Of a stretch of DNA of 64,000 bases, positions 1 to 9,839 are shown piece by piece; position 1 is the stretch's first letter; each line of letters begins with the position of its first letter. The DNA comes from Streptomyces roseolilacinus (lineage in GTDB: Bacteria > Actinomycetota > Actinomycetes > Streptomycetales > Streptomycetaceae): positions 1 through 64,000 of the forward strand of contig NZ_BMSV01000003.1 of NCBI RefSeq assembly GCF_014649335.1. Reading direction: 5' to 3'. Below the pieces are notes generated by a model. The model was given only the letters and a program-made list of their open reading frames with translations, ran no database searches and was not told the DNA's origin. The position numbers were made by a program, and so were the translations under genes.

Positions 1-14
1 CGAACAATTCTTCA

Positions 15-57
15 GCCTCGGTCCCGGGAACCTCGTTCCCGGGACCGAGGCTTTTTT
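15..57 (+). terminator. Rho-independent terminator of an upstream gene
   Basis: A perfect 16-bp stem (15-30 paired with 36-51) with a 5-nt loop is followed by six T residues (52-57). It must end a transcription unit that lies before the window. Confidence 0.9.
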
Positions 58-159
58 GCGTTCCCAGGGCCGAGAGGCCGAGGCTTTCTGCCTCCGGGGC
101 CGGACCGAGGCTTTTCGTGCACGGCGCTTTTCGTGTACGGCCGGCCCGTGCGAGTCGAT

Positions 160-189
160 TAGGCGTTCGGGTCTCCTCCGGGGTATAGT
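160..189 (+). promoter_or_regulatory. Candidate promoter of tRNA-Thr
   Basis: A good -10 hexamer, TATAGT, lies at 184-189, 38 bp before the mature tRNA 5' end. No convincing -35 is visible at 17-18 bp spacing. The assignment rests on the -10 and on position. Confidence 0.4.
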
Positions 190-227
190 CTTCCTGTCGC
201 CGCGAGGGAAATCCCGAAAAGCGACAG

Positions 228-300
228 GCCCCTATAGCTCAGTCGGTAGAGCGTCTCCATGGTAAGGAGAAGGTCAACGGTTCGATTCCGTTTGGGGGCT
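228..300 (+). tRNA. tRNA-Thr (anticodon GGT)
   Basis: The cloverleaf folds completely. The 7-bp acceptor pairs 228-234 with 293-299, the D stem is GCTC/GAGC, the anticodon stem pairs 254-258 with 266-270, and the T arm is AACGG-TTCGATT-CCGTT. The anticodon loop ATGGTAA places GGT at 261-263, which reads ACC and ACT codons. The discriminator is T300 and the 3' CCA is not encoded, as is common in actinomycetes. A terminator follows at once, so it is a single-gene tRNA unit. No integrase or duplicated tRNA 3' end is seen nearby. Confidence 0.95.
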
Positions 301-308
301 CCGAACAG

Positions 309-337
309 AAGGCCCCCCGCCTCACGGCGGGGGCCTT
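309..337. terminator. Bidirectional terminator between tRNA-Thr and osaC
   Basis: AAGGCCCCC-type arm (309-321, with one bulged C) pairs with a GGCGGGGGCCTT arm (326-337) around a short loop. It lies between the plus-strand tRNA and the minus-strand osaC, so it can serve both. Confidence 0.75.
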
Positions 338-354
338 CGTCGTATCCGGGGTTC

Positions 355-3006
355 CTACAGCCGGTGAGGCTCCGGGACGCGCAACGTCAGGATCGCCATG
401 TCGTCCGACGCCGGCTCGGCGGCGAACCGCTCCACCGCCCGCAGCACACGCGCCGCGACCGCGCCGGCCGTCAGGCCCGTACACGTCCGCAGCACCTCCG
501 CCAGACCGTCGTCACCCAACATCCGCGTGCCCTCACGCCGCTCCGTGACCCCGTCCGTGACGCACAACAGCACATCCCCCGGATCCAGCGTCACCGTCTC
601 CTCGTACAACTCCAGGTCGTCCATCACGCCCAGCAGCGGCTGGGGCTCCGCAGCCGGCTCCACCGTGCCGTCCTGGCGCAGGCGCAACGGCAGCGGATGC
701 CCCGCGCACACCACCTTCAGCACCGCGCTACCGTCCTCCCGCGGCCGCAGCTCCCCGTACAGCAGCGTCAGGAAACGGCTCCGGGCCCCCTCGTCGAGGA
801 TCGCCGCGTTCAGCCGCTCCAGCACCGCCGGGCCGCCGAGACCCTCACGGGCCAGCAACCGCAGCGCGTGACGGGCGAGCCCCGTCACCGCGGCCGCCTC
901 CGGGCCCGTACCGCACACGTCGCCGATCGCGAAGCCGTACGCCCCGTCCCCGATCGGGAACAGGTCGTAGAAGTCGCCGCCCACCTCGTTGCCCTCGCCG
1001 GCCGCCCGGTAGATCACGTCCACCTCGACCCCCGCGATCTGCGGCAGCCCCGGCGGGAGCAGGCTGCGCTGCAACGACTGGCTGATCGCCGTCCGCTCGC
1101 TGTACAGCCGCGCGTTGTCCAGCGCCAGCGCCGCACGACGCGACAGGTCCTCCGCCAGCTCCAGGATCTCCTGGCGGAAGTGGTCGTCCGACGGCTTGCC
1201 CAGCGTCAGCATGCCGATCACCCGGTTACGCGCCACCAGCGGCAGCACCACCGTCTCACCGCCCACCGCGGCCGCCGTCGCCAGCGTCGTACCGATCCCC
1301 GACGACAGCGGTGACGACGCCTCACCCAGCTGCCGGCGCGACGCCTCCAACGCCGCCCGCTGGGCCGCCTCCGCCGGCACGCTCCACACCCGGGCGCCCG
1401 GCGTCGGCACCGGATCCGGCGGGGCGACGCCCGACAGCAGCTCCTTCAGCCCGTCGATGCGCTCCTCGTCCTCGTGCAGCACGTACGACAGGTACGGATC
1501 CGAGGACTGGTCGGCGATCGTGTACACGGCGCACCACGTGGCCAGCGTCGGAACCGTCATCTGGGCCATCAGCGCCAGCGTCTGGTCCCGGTCCAGGGTC
1601 CCCGCCAGCAGGTCCGACGCCTCCACCAGGAAACTCAGCGAGCCGCGGCGCAGCCGCTCCAGCTCGCCCAGCCGGGCCGACTCGACGGCCAGGGCGATCC
1701 GGTCGGCGGCGAACTGCAGCCGCAGGGCCTCCTCGTTCGCGTAGCGGCCGGCGGACTCCGCCGCCACCCCCAGGGAACCCGTCAGGCGCCCCTCCACCTT
1801 CAGGGGGACCGTCACGACCGAACGCATGCCCGTGCCGTTCAGCAGCGGTACCGCGCCCGGCACCGCCAGCAGGTCCTCGTGGACGGCCGGCATGCGGGCG
1901 GACGCGTACCGGCTCGTCCCCGCCTCCACCGGCACCCGCGCGAAGCGCTGGCGGGCGGACGGAAGGCCCGTCGTGGCGCGCACCTCCAGCTCCGTCTCGT
2001 CGTCCGTCGCCAGGAGCAGGAAGGCGGCGTCCCCGTCGAGCATGTCGCGGGCCCGCTCCACCGTGCGCTGGAGGAGGCCGTCCAGGTCGTCCGGGGCGGG
2101 GGAGCCGATGAACACCTCGAACGGGTCCGCCGTGCGGCTCTCGCCCGCCGAGTCGCCGCCCGCCGCGCGGGGCGGGGTCTGCAGGACGGCGCGCTCGTAG
2201 TCGCGCACCAGCAGGCACACCGTCGACGGCTCGCCGTGCGTGTCACGGACCCGCAGGTGGGAGGCGTACACGGGGATCACGCGGCCGTCCGTGCCGCGGA
2301 TGCCGTAGCTGCCCTCCCAGCGGGACAGCCGCAGCGCCTCCGCCAGCCCCGTGCCCGTGCCCGGCGTGTGCGGCCAGGCGGCGAAGTCGCCGAGCTGCTT
2401 GCCGACGGCCTGGTCCGCGGAGTACCCGAAAAGGTGCTCCGCGTCGTCGTTCCAGGCCGCGATCGCGCCCGTGGGGTCGATCTGCACGACCGCGACCCGG
2501 ATGCGCTCGTCCGCGGTGGGCAGCAGCTCGGTGGGCAGGGCGGGGCCCGCGTGGCGGGTGCCGACCGGGCGGTCCGGAAGGTCCAGCTGGAACCAGACGT
2601 GCTTGCGGGTGGGGGAGTACTCGACGCCCCAGCGGCTGGCCAGGGCGGCGCAGAGGAGCAACCCGCGGCCGTTCTCCCGGTCCGGGGCCGGAGCGGGCTG
2701 GGCGACGCCCTGGAGGGGCACCTCGCGCTCCGGGTAGCGGTCCGCGACCTCGACCCGTACGCCGTCCTCCGCGCGCAGGCACAGGACGTCCGCCGCCGTA
2801 CCGGCGTGGATCACCGCGTTGGTGACGAGTTCGCTGGTCAGGACGACGGCGTCGTCGACGATGTCGGAATACCCCCAGCCTTGCAGGGTGTCTCGGACGA
2901 AGGCCCTGGCGGTCGCGACCGCCCGCCCCACAGGTTCGAAGGTGGCAGCCGCCCGCGCGGTGATCACAGAACTCCTCGTACGCGTCTCGACGCCCGGCTT
3001 CGCCAT
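355..3006 (-). CDS. osaC: OsaC-like multidomain regulator: RsbW-type kinase + PAS + GAF + PP2C phosphatase
   Basis: A protein of 883 residues. An RsbW-like HATPase domain occupies about residues 10-150 (N-box with E59 and N63, later a GRGLLL box). It is followed by a PAS domain (about 165-275), GAF-like regions (about 300-640) and a C-terminal SpoIIE/PP2C phosphatase domain with [16 protein letters not shown] and a final DDMAILTL motif that supply the metal-binding aspartates. Family knowledge: in S. coelicolor OsaC (SCO5747), encoded beside osaAB, modulates sigma-B after osmotic stress, its kinase domain acting as an anti-sigma factor. The start at 3006 is preferred because GGGAGGGGCGGGG lies just upstream; an in-frame ATG at 3111 would add 35 residues. 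It is divergent from osaA, and a sigma-B-like promoter lies before it. The domain calls are firm; the symbol rests on position and architecture. Confidence 0.85.
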   Translation of the reverse strand: MAKPGVETRTRSSVITARAAATFEPVGRAVATARAFVRDTLQGWGYSDIVDDAVVLTSELVTNAVIHAGTAADVLCLRAEDGVRVEVADRYPEREVPLQGVAQPAPAPDRENGRGLLLCAALASRWGVEYSPTRKHVWFQLDLPDRPVGTRHAGPALPTELLPTADERIRVAVVQIDPTGAIAAWNDDAEHLFGYSADQAVGKQLGDFAAWPHTPGTGTGLAEALRLSRWEGSYGIRGTDGRVIPVYASHLRVRDTHGEPSTVCLLVRDYERAVLQTPPRAAGGDSAGESRTADPFEVFIGSPAPDDLDGLLQRTVERARDMLDGDAAFLLLATDDETELEVRATTGLPSARQRFARVPVEAGTSRYASARMPAVHEDLLAVPGAVPLLNGTGMRSVVTVPLKVEGRLTGSLGVAAESAGRYANEEALRLQFAADRIALAVESARLGELERLRRGSLSFLVEASDLLAGTLDRDQTLALMAQMTVPTLATWCAVYTIADQSSDPYLSYVLHEDEERIDGLKELLSGVAPPDPVPTPGARVWSVPAEAAQRAALEASRRQLGEASSPLSSGIGTTLATAAAVGGETVVLPLVARNRVIGMLTLGKPSDDHFRQEILELAEDLSRRAALALDNARLYSERTAISQSLQRSLLPPGLPQIAGVEVDVIYRAAGEGNEVGGDFYDLFPIGDGAYGFAIGDVCGTGPEAAAVTGLARHALRLLAREGLGGPAVLERLNAAILDEGARSRFLTLLYGELRPREDGSAVLKVVCAGHPLPLRLRQDGTVEPAAEPQPLLGVMDDLELYEETVTLDPGDVLLCVTDGVTERREGTRMLGDDGLAEVLRTCTGLTAGAVAARVLRAVERFAAEPASDDMAILTLRVPEPHRL

Positions 3007-3026
3007 GATCGGCCCCGCCCCTCCCG

Positions 3027-3051
3027 GTACCCCGTGGTCGTACGGCCACAC
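3027..3051 (-). promoter_or_regulatory. Candidate sigma-B type promoter of osaC
   Basis: On the minus strand the sequence reads GTGT, 15 nt, GGGTAC (-10 at 3032-3027). This fits the Streptomyces sigma-B consensus GNNT-N14-16-GGGTAY. The -10 ends 20 nt before the osaC ATG at 3006, so the leader would be short and would run into the ribosome-binding site. Confidence 0.5.
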
Positions 3052-3143
3052 CGCCCCCGCCGGGCGGACCGGGGCGGTTGGACAGCCGCATGCCAGGTTA
3101 CTTACCTTCACAGTCCGGGCGGGTGGTGGTCACGGCTGTTTCC

Positions 3144-3162
3144 GTCCCCAGTGGACGGGGAC
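3144..3162. promoter_or_regulatory. Inverted repeat in the osaC-osaA divergent region
   Basis: GTCCCC and GGGGAC form perfect 6-bp arms around a 7-nt centre in the 294-bp divergent intergenic region. It could be an operator; no factor can be named from the sequence. Confidence 0.3.
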
Positions 3163-3300
3163 GTTATGCGAAGCTGCCGAACCGTTATGGCCCGGCCTGC
3201 TCGCAGTGGAAGACTGGGAAGGCTTCCGGTGGCAGTGCCGCGAGGGCCGCGGCCGGAGCGATACCCGAGGAATACGGTCGACCCCTGCGGGAGGGACACG

Positions 3301-6300
3301 GTGGAGTCTGGCGTGGCGGCGCGAGGCGGTAGCACGCGCGCGAAGGGCGGACGGTCCCGGAGCAGCGGAACCGTCGAGGTGGACGCCGCTGCACTGGAGC
3401 GGCTGCTGGGGGCCCTGGTCGCGATGCGCGACGGGAACTTCCGCAAGCGGCTCACCGTCACCGGTGAAGGGGCGATGGCGGAGATCGCCGCCGTCTTCAA
3501 CGAGGTGGCCGACCGCAAGCTGCACCTCACCGGTGAGCTCGCGCGGGTCCGCCGGGTCGTCGGCCGTGAGGGCAAGCTGTCGGAGCGGCTGGAGGTCGGC
3601 GCCAGCGAAGGCGCCTGGGCCAGCGCGATCGAGGCGGCCAACGCGCTCGTCGACGACCTGACCAGGCCCGTCTCCGAGGTCGGGCGGGTACTGTCCGCGG
3701 TCGCGGACGGTGACCTGGAGCAGCGCATGGAGCTGCGCTCCGAGGGACCCGACGGGGCGGGGCGGCCGCTGCGGGGCGAGTTCCTGAAGGTCGCCCGTAC
3801 CGTCAACAACCTCGTCGACCAGCTGTCGTCGTTCACCGACGAGGTGACGCGGGTCGCCCTCGAGGTCGGTACGGAGGGCAAGCTCGGCGGACAGGCGCAG
3901 GTGCGCGGGGTGTCCGGTTCGTGGAAGGACCTCACGGACTCGGTCAACACCATGGCGTACCGGCTGACCGCGCAGGTGAGGGACATCGCCCTGGTCACCA
4001 CGGCGGTCGCCAAGGGCGACCTGTCCCGCAAGGTCACCGTGCACGTGGCCGGCGAGATGCTGGAGCTGAAGAACACCGTCAACACGATGGTGGACCAGCT
4101 GTCGTCGTTCTCCTCCGAGGTGACGCGCGTCGCGCGCGAGGTCGGTACGGAGGGCGAACTCGGCGGGCAGGCCGAGGTGCCCGGTGTCGCCGGCGTCTGG
4201 AAGGACCTCACCGACTCCGTCAACACGATGGCGGGCAACCTCACCTCCCAGGTGCGGGGCATCGCGGAGGTCACCACGGCGGTCGCCAACGGCGACCTGT
4301 CGCAGAAGGTCACGGTCAGCGCGCGCGGCGAGGTCGCGCAGCTCGCGGACACCATCAACCAGATGACCGAGACGCTGCGCACGTTCGCCGACGAGGTGAC
4401 GCGGGTGGCGCGGGAGGTCGGTGTCGAGGGGCTGCTCGGCGGTCAGGCGCAGGTGCCCGGCGCGGCCGGGACGTGGAAGGACCTGACGGACTCGGTCAAC
4501 ACGGCGTTCCGGAACCTGACCGGTCAGGTGAGGGACATCGCCCAGGTGACGACGGCGGTCGCCAACGGCGACCTGTCGCAGAAGGTCACCGTCGACGTGG
4601 CCGGCGAGATGCTCGAGTTGAAGAACACCGTCAACACGATGGTGGACCAGCTCTCCGCGTTCGGTTCTGAGGTGACGCGGGTGGCGCGGGAGGTCGGCGT
4701 CGAGGGCCGGCTCGGCGGACAGGCCGAGGTGCCCGGCGCGGCCGGCACGTGGAAGGACCTGACGGACTCGGTCAACACGGCGTTCCGGAACCTGACCGGC
4801 CAGGTGAGGGACATCGCCCAGGTGACGACGGCGGTCGCCAACGGCGACCTGTCGCAGAAGGTCACCGTCGACGTGGCCGGCGAGATGCTGGAGCTGAAGA
4901 ACACCGTCAACACGATGGTGGCGCAGCTCTCGTCGTTCGCCGACCAGGTGACGCGCATGGCGCGTGACGTGGGCACGGAGGGCCGGCTCGGCGGTCAGGC
5001 GCGCGTGCCGGGGGTGTCCGGCACGTGGAAGGAGCTCACCGACTCCGTCAACTTCATGGCCGGCAACCTCACCTCCCAGGTGCGGCAGATCGCCCAGGTG
5101 ACGACGGCCGTGGCCCGCGGTGACCTGTCGCAGAAGATCGACGTGGACGCGCGCGGCGAGATCCTGGAACTCAAGAACACCATCAACACGATGGTCGACC
5201 AGCTGTCCGCGTTCGCCGAGCAGGTGACGCGGGTGGCCCGCGAGGTGGGTACCGAGGGGCGGCTCGGCGGCCAGGCGCAGGTGCCGGGCGTCGCCGGGGT
5301 GTGGCGCGACCTGACGGACTCCGTGAACAGCATGGCGGGGAACCTCACCGCCCAGGTCCGCAACATCGCCCAGGTGGCCACGGCCGTGGCCCGCGGTGAC
5401 CTGTCGCAGAAGATCGACGTGGACGCCCGCGGCGAGATCCTGGAACTCAAGAACACCCTCAACACGATGGTGGACCAGCTGTCCGCGTTCGCCGAGCAGG
5501 TGACGCGGGTGGCCCGCGAGGTGGGTACCGAGGGGCGGCTCGGCGGCCAGGCGCAGGTGCCGGGCGTCGCCGGTACCTGGAAGGACCTGATGCAGTCGGT
5601 CAACTTCATGGCGAGCAACCTCACCTCCCAGGTGCGGCAGATCGCCCAGGTGACCACGGCGGTCGCCTGGGGCGACCTGTCGAAGAAGATCACCGTCGAC
5701 GCGCGGGGCGAGATCCTCGACCTGGTGACCACCGTCAACACGATGGTCGACCAGCTGTCGAACTTCGCGGACGAGGTCACGCGCGTGGCGCGCGAGGTCG
5801 GTACGGAGGGCATCCTCGGCGGCCAGGCGCGGGTGCGCGGGGTGACCGGCATCTGGAAGGACCTCAGCGACAACGTCAACGTGATGGCCAACAACCTCAC
5901 CTCGCAGGTGCGCAACATCGCGCGGGTGTCGTCGGCGGTCGCCAACGGCGACCTGACGAAGAAGGTGACGGTCGAGGCGCGCGGCGAGGTCGCGGAGCTG
6001 GCCGACACGGTCAACACGATGGTGACGACGCTGTCGTCGTTCGCCGACGAGGTGACGCGCGTGGCGCGCGAGGTGGGCACCGAGGGCGAACTGGGCGGCC
6101 AGGCGCGGGTGCCGGGGGTGTCCGGTACGTGGAAGGACCTCACCGAGTCGGTGAACTCGATGGCGTCCAACCTGACCGGTCAGGTGCGGCAGATCGCGGC
6201 CGTCACGACCGCCATCGCCAAGGGCGACCTGACCAAGAAGATCGACATCGACGCGCGCGGCGAGATCCAGGAGCTGAAGAACACCATCAACACGATGGTC

Positions 6301-8793
6301 GACCAGCTGTCGTCGTTCGCGGAGGAGGTCACGCGCGTCGCGCGCGAGGTGGGCACCGAGGGCATCCTGGGCGGCCAGGCCCGGGTGCGGGACGTCGACG
6401 GCACGTGGCGGGACCTCACCGAGTCGGTGAACGAGATGGCCGGGAACCTCACCCGGCAGGTGCGCGCCATCGCCGCGGTGGCGACGGCGGTGACCCGCGG
6501 CGATCTGAACCTGAAGATCGACGTGGACGCGTCCGGGGAGATCCAGGTCCTCCAGGACAACATCAACACCATGATCGCCAACCTGCGCGACACGACCCTG
6601 GCCAACGAGGAGCAGGACTGGCTGAAGGGCAACCTCGCCCGGATCTCCGGCCTGATGCAGGGCCGGCGGGACCTGGACGACGTCGCGTCGCTCATCATGA
6701 GCGAGCTGACGCCGGTCGTGTCGGCGCAGCACGGCGCGTTCTTCCTGGCCGTTCCGACCGGTGGCGGGTCCGCGGAGCCGGGCGGCGTGGACAGCGGTTC
6801 GTACGAGCTGCGGATGCGCGCCAGTTACGGCTACTCGGCCGGGTCGATGCCGACGTCGTTCCGGCCGGGCGAGACGCTGATCGGGACGGCCGCCGAGGAG
6901 AAGCGGACGATCCAGGTGAACGTCCCGCCGGGCTACCTGAAGATCTCGTCGGGTCTCGGGGAGGCCGCTCCGGCGCACGTGATCGTGCTTCCGGTGCTGT
7001 TCGAGGGGAAGGTCCTCGGGGTGATCGAGCTGGCGTCGTTCCAGCCGTTCACGCAGATCCAGCGGGACTTCCTCAACCAGATCGCCGAGATGATCGCGAC
7101 GAGCGTCAACACCATCAGCGTCAACTCCAAGACGGAGGTGCTGCTGAAGCAGTCGCAGGAGCTGACCGAGCAGCTGCGGGAGCGGTCGGCGGAGCTGGAG
7201 AGCCGGCAGAAGGCGCTGCAGGACTCCAACGCCGAACTGGAGGAGAAGGCCGAGCTGCTGGCGCAGCAGAACCGCGACATCGAGGTGAAGAACACCGAGA
7301 TCGAGGAGGCGCGGCAGGTGCTGGAGGAGCGGGCCGAGCAGCTCGCCGTCTCCATGCGCTACAAGTCCGAGTTCCTGGCGAACATGTCGCACGAGCTGCG
7401 CACCCCGCTCAACTCGCTGCTGATCCTCGCCAAGCTGCTCGCCGACAACGCGGACGGCAACCTGTCGCCGAAGCAGGTGGAGTTCGCCGAGACCATCCAC
7501 GGCGCGGGCTCCGACCTGCTCCAGCTGATCAACGACATCCTGGACCTGTCGAAGGTCGAGGCGGGCAAGATGGACGTCAGCCCGACGCGGATCGCCCTGG
7601 TGCAGCTGGTGGACTACGTGGAGGCGACGTTCCGGCCGCTGACCGCGGAGAAGGGCCTCGACTTCTCCGTACGGGTCTCGCCGGAGCTGCCCGCGACGCT
7701 CCACACCGACGAACAGCGGCTGCTGCAGGTGCTGCGCAACCTGCTGTCCAACGCGGTGAAGTTCACCGACACCGGCGCGGTCGAGCTGGTCATCCGCCCG
7801 GCGAAGGCGGACGTGCCGGCGTCGATCCGGGAGCAGCTGCTGGAGGCGGGTTCGCTGCGCGACCCGGACGCCGACCTGATCGCGTTCTCGGTGACCGACA
7901 CCGGCATCGGCATCGCCGCGAGCAAGATGCGGGTGATCTTCGAGGCGTTCAAGCAGGCGGACGGCACGACGAGCCGCAAGTACGGCGGTACGGGTCTGGG
8001 GCTGTCGATCAGCCGAGAGATCGCCCGGCTGCTGGGCGGCGAGATCCACGCGGCGAGCGAACCGGGACGCGGCTCGACGTTCACGTTGTACCTGCCGCTC
8101 CACGTCAACGAGCTGCCGCCGCACGGGTACGGCCCCGGAGCCGGTGCCCCGCAGGCCCCGAACGCCGACGAGGCGGTGCTCGACGGGCCGGGCACCGCGC
8201 CCCTGGCGCTGCCGGCCGGGCCCGTGGCGCCCGCCCCGGCGGCACCGGCCCACGGCGCACCCCCGGCGGACGGCCGGCAGGCCGGTACGGGCGCGTTGTT
8301 CCGGCACCGCCGCAAGGCGGTCGCGGCGGAGGCGGGCCAGGACGGTCGGCGGGCCGCGGGGGCGGGCCAGGAGGCGCCGGCCGGGCAGGAGGCGGGGGAG
8401 CGCCGGACGTTCCGGTTCGGCGGCGAGAAGGTGCTGATCGTCGACGACGACATCCGCAACGTCTTCGCGCTCACCAGCGTGCTGGAGCAGCACGGCCTGT
8501 CGGTGCTGTACGCGGAGAACGGCCGGGAGGGCATCGAGGTCCTGGAGCAGCACGACGACGTGACGGTCGTGCTGATGGACATCATGATGCCGGAGATGGA
8601 CGGGTACGCCACGACGACGGCGATCCGCCGGATGCCGCAGTTCGCGGGGTTGCCGATCATCGCGCTGACCGCGAAGGCGATGAAGGGCGACCGGGAGAAG
8701 GCGATCGAATCCGGGGCCTCGGATTACGTCACCAAGCCGGTCGACCCGGATCACCTGCTCGGTGTGATGGATCAATGGATGCACGGAAAGTGA
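3301..8793 (+). CDS. osaA: OsaA-like giant poly-HAMP hybrid histidine kinase with receiver domain
   Basis: A protein of 1830 residues, starting at GTG 3301 behind GGGAGGGACAC. Residues about 30-1100 are an array of roughly twelve HAMP-type units with a period near 92 residues, each marked by a [V/I]xxGDL core and a DSVN or NTMV helix. Next come a GAF-like domain (about 1105-1275), a coiled coil (about 1280-1350), a HisKA motif MSHELRTP with H1364, and HATPase boxes ([23 protein letters not shown]). A low-complexity Ala/Gly/Pro linker leads to a C-terminal receiver with D1760 in [11 protein letters not shown]. No transmembrane segment is seen, so it is probably cytoplasmic. Family knowledge: OsaA (SCO5748) with OsaB controls osmoadaptation in S. 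coelicolor. Some HAMP units are nearly identical at DNA level (4486/4762 and 5203/5479, each 276 bp apart), suggesting recent duplication or gene conversion. Confidence 0.9.
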   Translation: MESGVAARGGSTRAKGGRSRSSGTVEVDAAALERLLGALVAMRDGNFRKRLTVTGEGAMAEIAAVFNEVADRKLHLTGELARVRRVVGREGKLSERLEVGASEGAWASAIEAANALVDDLTRPVSEVGRVLSAVADGDLEQRMELRSEGPDGAGRPLRGEFLKVARTVNNLVDQLSSFTDEVTRVALEVGTEGKLGGQAQVRGVSGSWKDLTDSVNTMAYRLTAQVRDIALVTTAVAKGDLSRKVTVHVAGEMLELKNTVNTMVDQLSSFSSEVTRVAREVGTEGELGGQAEVPGVAGVWKDLTDSVNTMAGNLTSQVRGIAEVTTAVANGDLSQKVTVSARGEVAQLADTINQMTETLRTFADEVTRVAREVGVEGLLGGQAQVPGAAGTWKDLTDSVNTAFRNLTGQVRDIAQVTTAVANGDLSQKVTVDVAGEMLELKNTVNTMVDQLSAFGSEVTRVAREVGVEGRLGGQAEVPGAAGTWKDLTDSVNTAFRNLTGQVRDIAQVTTAVANGDLSQKVTVDVAGEMLELKNTVNTMVAQLSSFADQVTRMARDVGTEGRLGGQARVPGVSGTWKELTDSVNFMAGNLTSQVRQIAQVTTAVARGDLSQKIDVDARGEILELKNTINTMVDQLSAFAEQVTRVAREVGTEGRLGGQAQVPGVAGVWRDLTDSVNSMAGNLTAQVRNIAQVATAVARGDLSQKIDVDARGEILELKNTLNTMVDQLSAFAEQVTRVAREVGTEGRLGGQAQVPGVAGTWKDLMQSVNFMASNLTSQVRQIAQVTTAVAWGDLSKKITVDARGEILDLVTTVNTMVDQLSNFADEVTRVAREVGTEGILGGQARVRGVTGIWKDLSDNVNVMANNLTSQVRNIARVSSAVANGDLTKKVTVEARGEVAELADTVNTMVTTLSSFADEVTRVAREVGTEGELGGQARVPGVSGTWKDLTESVNSMASNLTGQVRQIAAVTTAIAKGDLTKKIDIDARGEIQELKNTINTMVDQLSSFAEEVTRVAREVGTEGILGGQARVRDVDGTWRDLTESVNEMAGNLTRQVRAIAAVATAVTRGDLNLKIDVDASGEIQVLQDNINTMIANLRDTTLANEEQDWLKGNLARISGLMQGRRDLDDVASLIMSELTPVVSAQHGAFFLAVPTGGGSAEPGGVDSGSYELRMRASYGYSAGSMPTSFRPGETLIGTAAEEKRTIQVNVPPGYLKISSGLGEAAPAHVIVLPVLFEGKVLGVIELASFQPFTQIQRDFLNQIAEMIATSVNTISVNSKTEVLLKQSQELTEQLRERSAELESRQKALQDSNAELEEKAELLAQQNRDIEVKNTEIEEARQVLEERAEQLAVSMRYKSEFLANMSHELRTPLNSLLILAKLLADNADGNLSPKQVEFAETIHGAGSDLLQLINDILDLSKVEAGKMDVSPTRIALVQLVDYVEATFRPLTAEKGLDFSVRVSPELPATLHTDEQRLLQVLRNLLSNAVKFTDTGAVELVIRPAKADVPASIREQLLEAGSLRDPDADLIAFSVTDTGIGIAASKMRVIFEAFKQADGTTSRKYGGTGLGLSISREIARLLGGEIHAASEPGRGSTFTLYLPLHVNELPPHGYGPGAGAPQAPNADEAVLDGPGTAPLALPAGPVAPAPAAPAHGAPPADGRQAGTGALFRHRRKAVAAEAGQDGRRAAGAGQEAPAGQEAGERRTFRFGGEKVLIVDDDIRNVFALTSVLEQHGLSVLYAENGREGIEVLEQHDDVTVVLMDIMMPEMDGYATTTAIRRMPQFAGLPIIALTAKAMKGDREKAIESGASDYVTKPVDPDHLLGVMDQWMHGK
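4486..4930 (+). repeat. Near-identical 276-bp tandem HAMP-coding repeats
   Basis: The segment beginning at 4486 recurs at 4762 with only a few silent changes over at least 150 bp. Both copies encode the same [19 protein letters not shown] and [18 protein letters not shown] stretches. The 276-bp period equals one 92-residue HAMP unit. A second such pair is at 5203 and 5479. Confidence 0.85.
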
Positions 8794-8817
8794 TCGCATT
8801 TTGAACAATTTTCGATA

Positions 8818-8848
8818 ACACGCCAATCGGCAGTTGCCAGTGGCGTGT
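8818..8848. promoter_or_regulatory. Inverted repeat upstream of osaB
   Basis: ACACGCC (8818-8824) and GGCGTGT (8842-8848) are perfect 7-bp arms around 17 nt, just after the osaA stop and about 190 bp before osaB. It could be a weak terminator or an operator for a separate osaB promoter. There is no T-run after it. Confidence 0.35.
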
Positions 8849-9037
8849 GAGGGGGCCCTATTCGGGGAACCTTCTGGTCTCGTGCCGCGTTTCCGTTGCG
8901 TGCGCAGTGACATCACGGTGACAGGGTGTGGCGACGGGCGGGGTGCGGCTACCATGACCGGCACAAGGACGGACGGCACAAGGGAGTCGTCCCCTGGGGC
9001 GGCGCCCGGCCAACTGCCGGGGCGAGGAGGACGGGCC

Positions 9038-9718
9038 ATGGTGCAGAAGGCCAAGATCCTCCTGGTCGATGACCGGCCGGAGAATCTGCTGGCGCTGGAG
9101 GCGATCCTCTCTGCGCTCGATCAGACCCTGGTGCGGGCATCGTCAGGGGAGGAAGCGCTCAAGGCGCTGCTGACGGACGACTTCGCGGTCATCCTTCTGG
9201 ATGTCCAGATGCCGGGCATGGACGGTTTCGAGACCGCCGCGCACATCAAGCGGCGGGAGCGCACGCGCGACATTCCGATCATCTTCCTGACCGCCATCAA
9301 CCACGGCCCCCACCACACGTTCCGGGGGTACGCCGCGGGCGCGGTCGACTACATCTCCAAGCCGTTCGACCCGTGGGTCCTGCGGGCCAAGGTCTCCGTG
9401 TTCGTCGAGCTGTACATGAAGAACTGCCAGCTGCGCGAACAGGCCGCGCTGCTCCGCCTCCAGCTCGAGGGGAGCAACGGCGGTCAGGGCGAGGCCGCGT
9501 CGAAGGAGCCCGCGGGCCTCCTCGCCGAGCTGTCGGCGCGGCTCGCCGCCGTCGAGGAGCAGGCCGAGGCGCTGTCCAAGCAGCTCGACGACGAGTCCGC
9601 CGACGCCGCGGCCGTCGCCACCGCCGCGCACCTGGAACGGAAGCTGACGGGGCTGCGGCGGGCGCTGGACGCGCTGGAGCCCGGCACTGCGGGCGGCGGT
9701 TCCGGCCTTCCCGCCTGA
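9038..9718 (+). CDS. osaB: OsaB-like response regulator (receiver + coiled coil)
   Basis: A protein of 226 residues. The start at ATG 9038 is set by GGCGAGGAGG about 8 nt upstream. An N-terminal receiver domain (about 5-125) has the acidic pocket in LLVDD, the phospho-acceptor D55 in LLDVQMPGMDG, a conserved FLTA Thr region and a KPFDP lysine. The C-terminal third is Ala/Glu/Leu-rich and predicted coiled coil, with no HTH or enzymatic output domain. Family knowledge: S. coelicolor OsaB (SCO5749) is needed for growth and development under hyperosmotic stress and likewise lacks a DNA-binding domain. The 244-bp gap after osaA suggests it can be transcribed on its own. It probably receives phosphate from OsaA, an inference from adjacency. 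Confidence 0.9.
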   Translation: MVQKAKILLVDDRPENLLALEAILSALDQTLVRASSGEEALKALLTDDFAVILLDVQMPGMDGFETAAHIKRRERTRDIPIIFLTAINHGPHHTFRGYAAGAVDYISKPFDPWVLRAKVSVFVELYMKNCQLREQAALLRLQLEGSNGGQGEAASKEPAGLLAELSARLAAVEEQAEALSKQLDDESADAAAVATAAHLERKLTGLRRALDALEPGTAGGGSGLPA

Positions 9719-9826
9719 CCGTCCCCGCCCCCGGCGCTCCCTGAGGGCGCGTCACCTTCCGCACACCGCGGAAGCGACACGAACGGGTGAAGGGGGCGGA
9801 CACGTGTCCCACGCCCCCCACACCGG

Positions 9827-9832
9827 TAATCT
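9827..9832 (+). promoter_or_regulatory. -10 element (TAATCT) for a leaderless ftsK transcript
   Basis: TAATCT ends 7 nt before ATG 9840 and no Shine-Dalgarno sequence precedes that ATG. This is the arrangement expected when transcription starts at the A of ATG. Confidence 0.5.
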
Positions 9833-9839
9833 CACCCCC

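Noticed and set aside
228..300. tRNA-Thr as an attachment site for an integrated element
   Set aside because: The tRNA is followed by a terminator and the core gene osaC; no integrase, excisionase or second copy of the tRNA 3' end was seen.
1474..3300. N-terminal extension of the osaA frame
   Set aside because: It overlaps osaC on the opposite strand with Arg/Gln-rich nonsense composition; the GTG at 3301 has a clear ribosome site and the homologue length fits.
3130..9054. A 1974-codon open frame antisense to osaA
   Set aside because: It mirrors the HAMP repeats of osaA, is rich in Arg/His/Gly/Val as expected for an antisense frame of GC-rich DNA, and has no ribosome site or domain.
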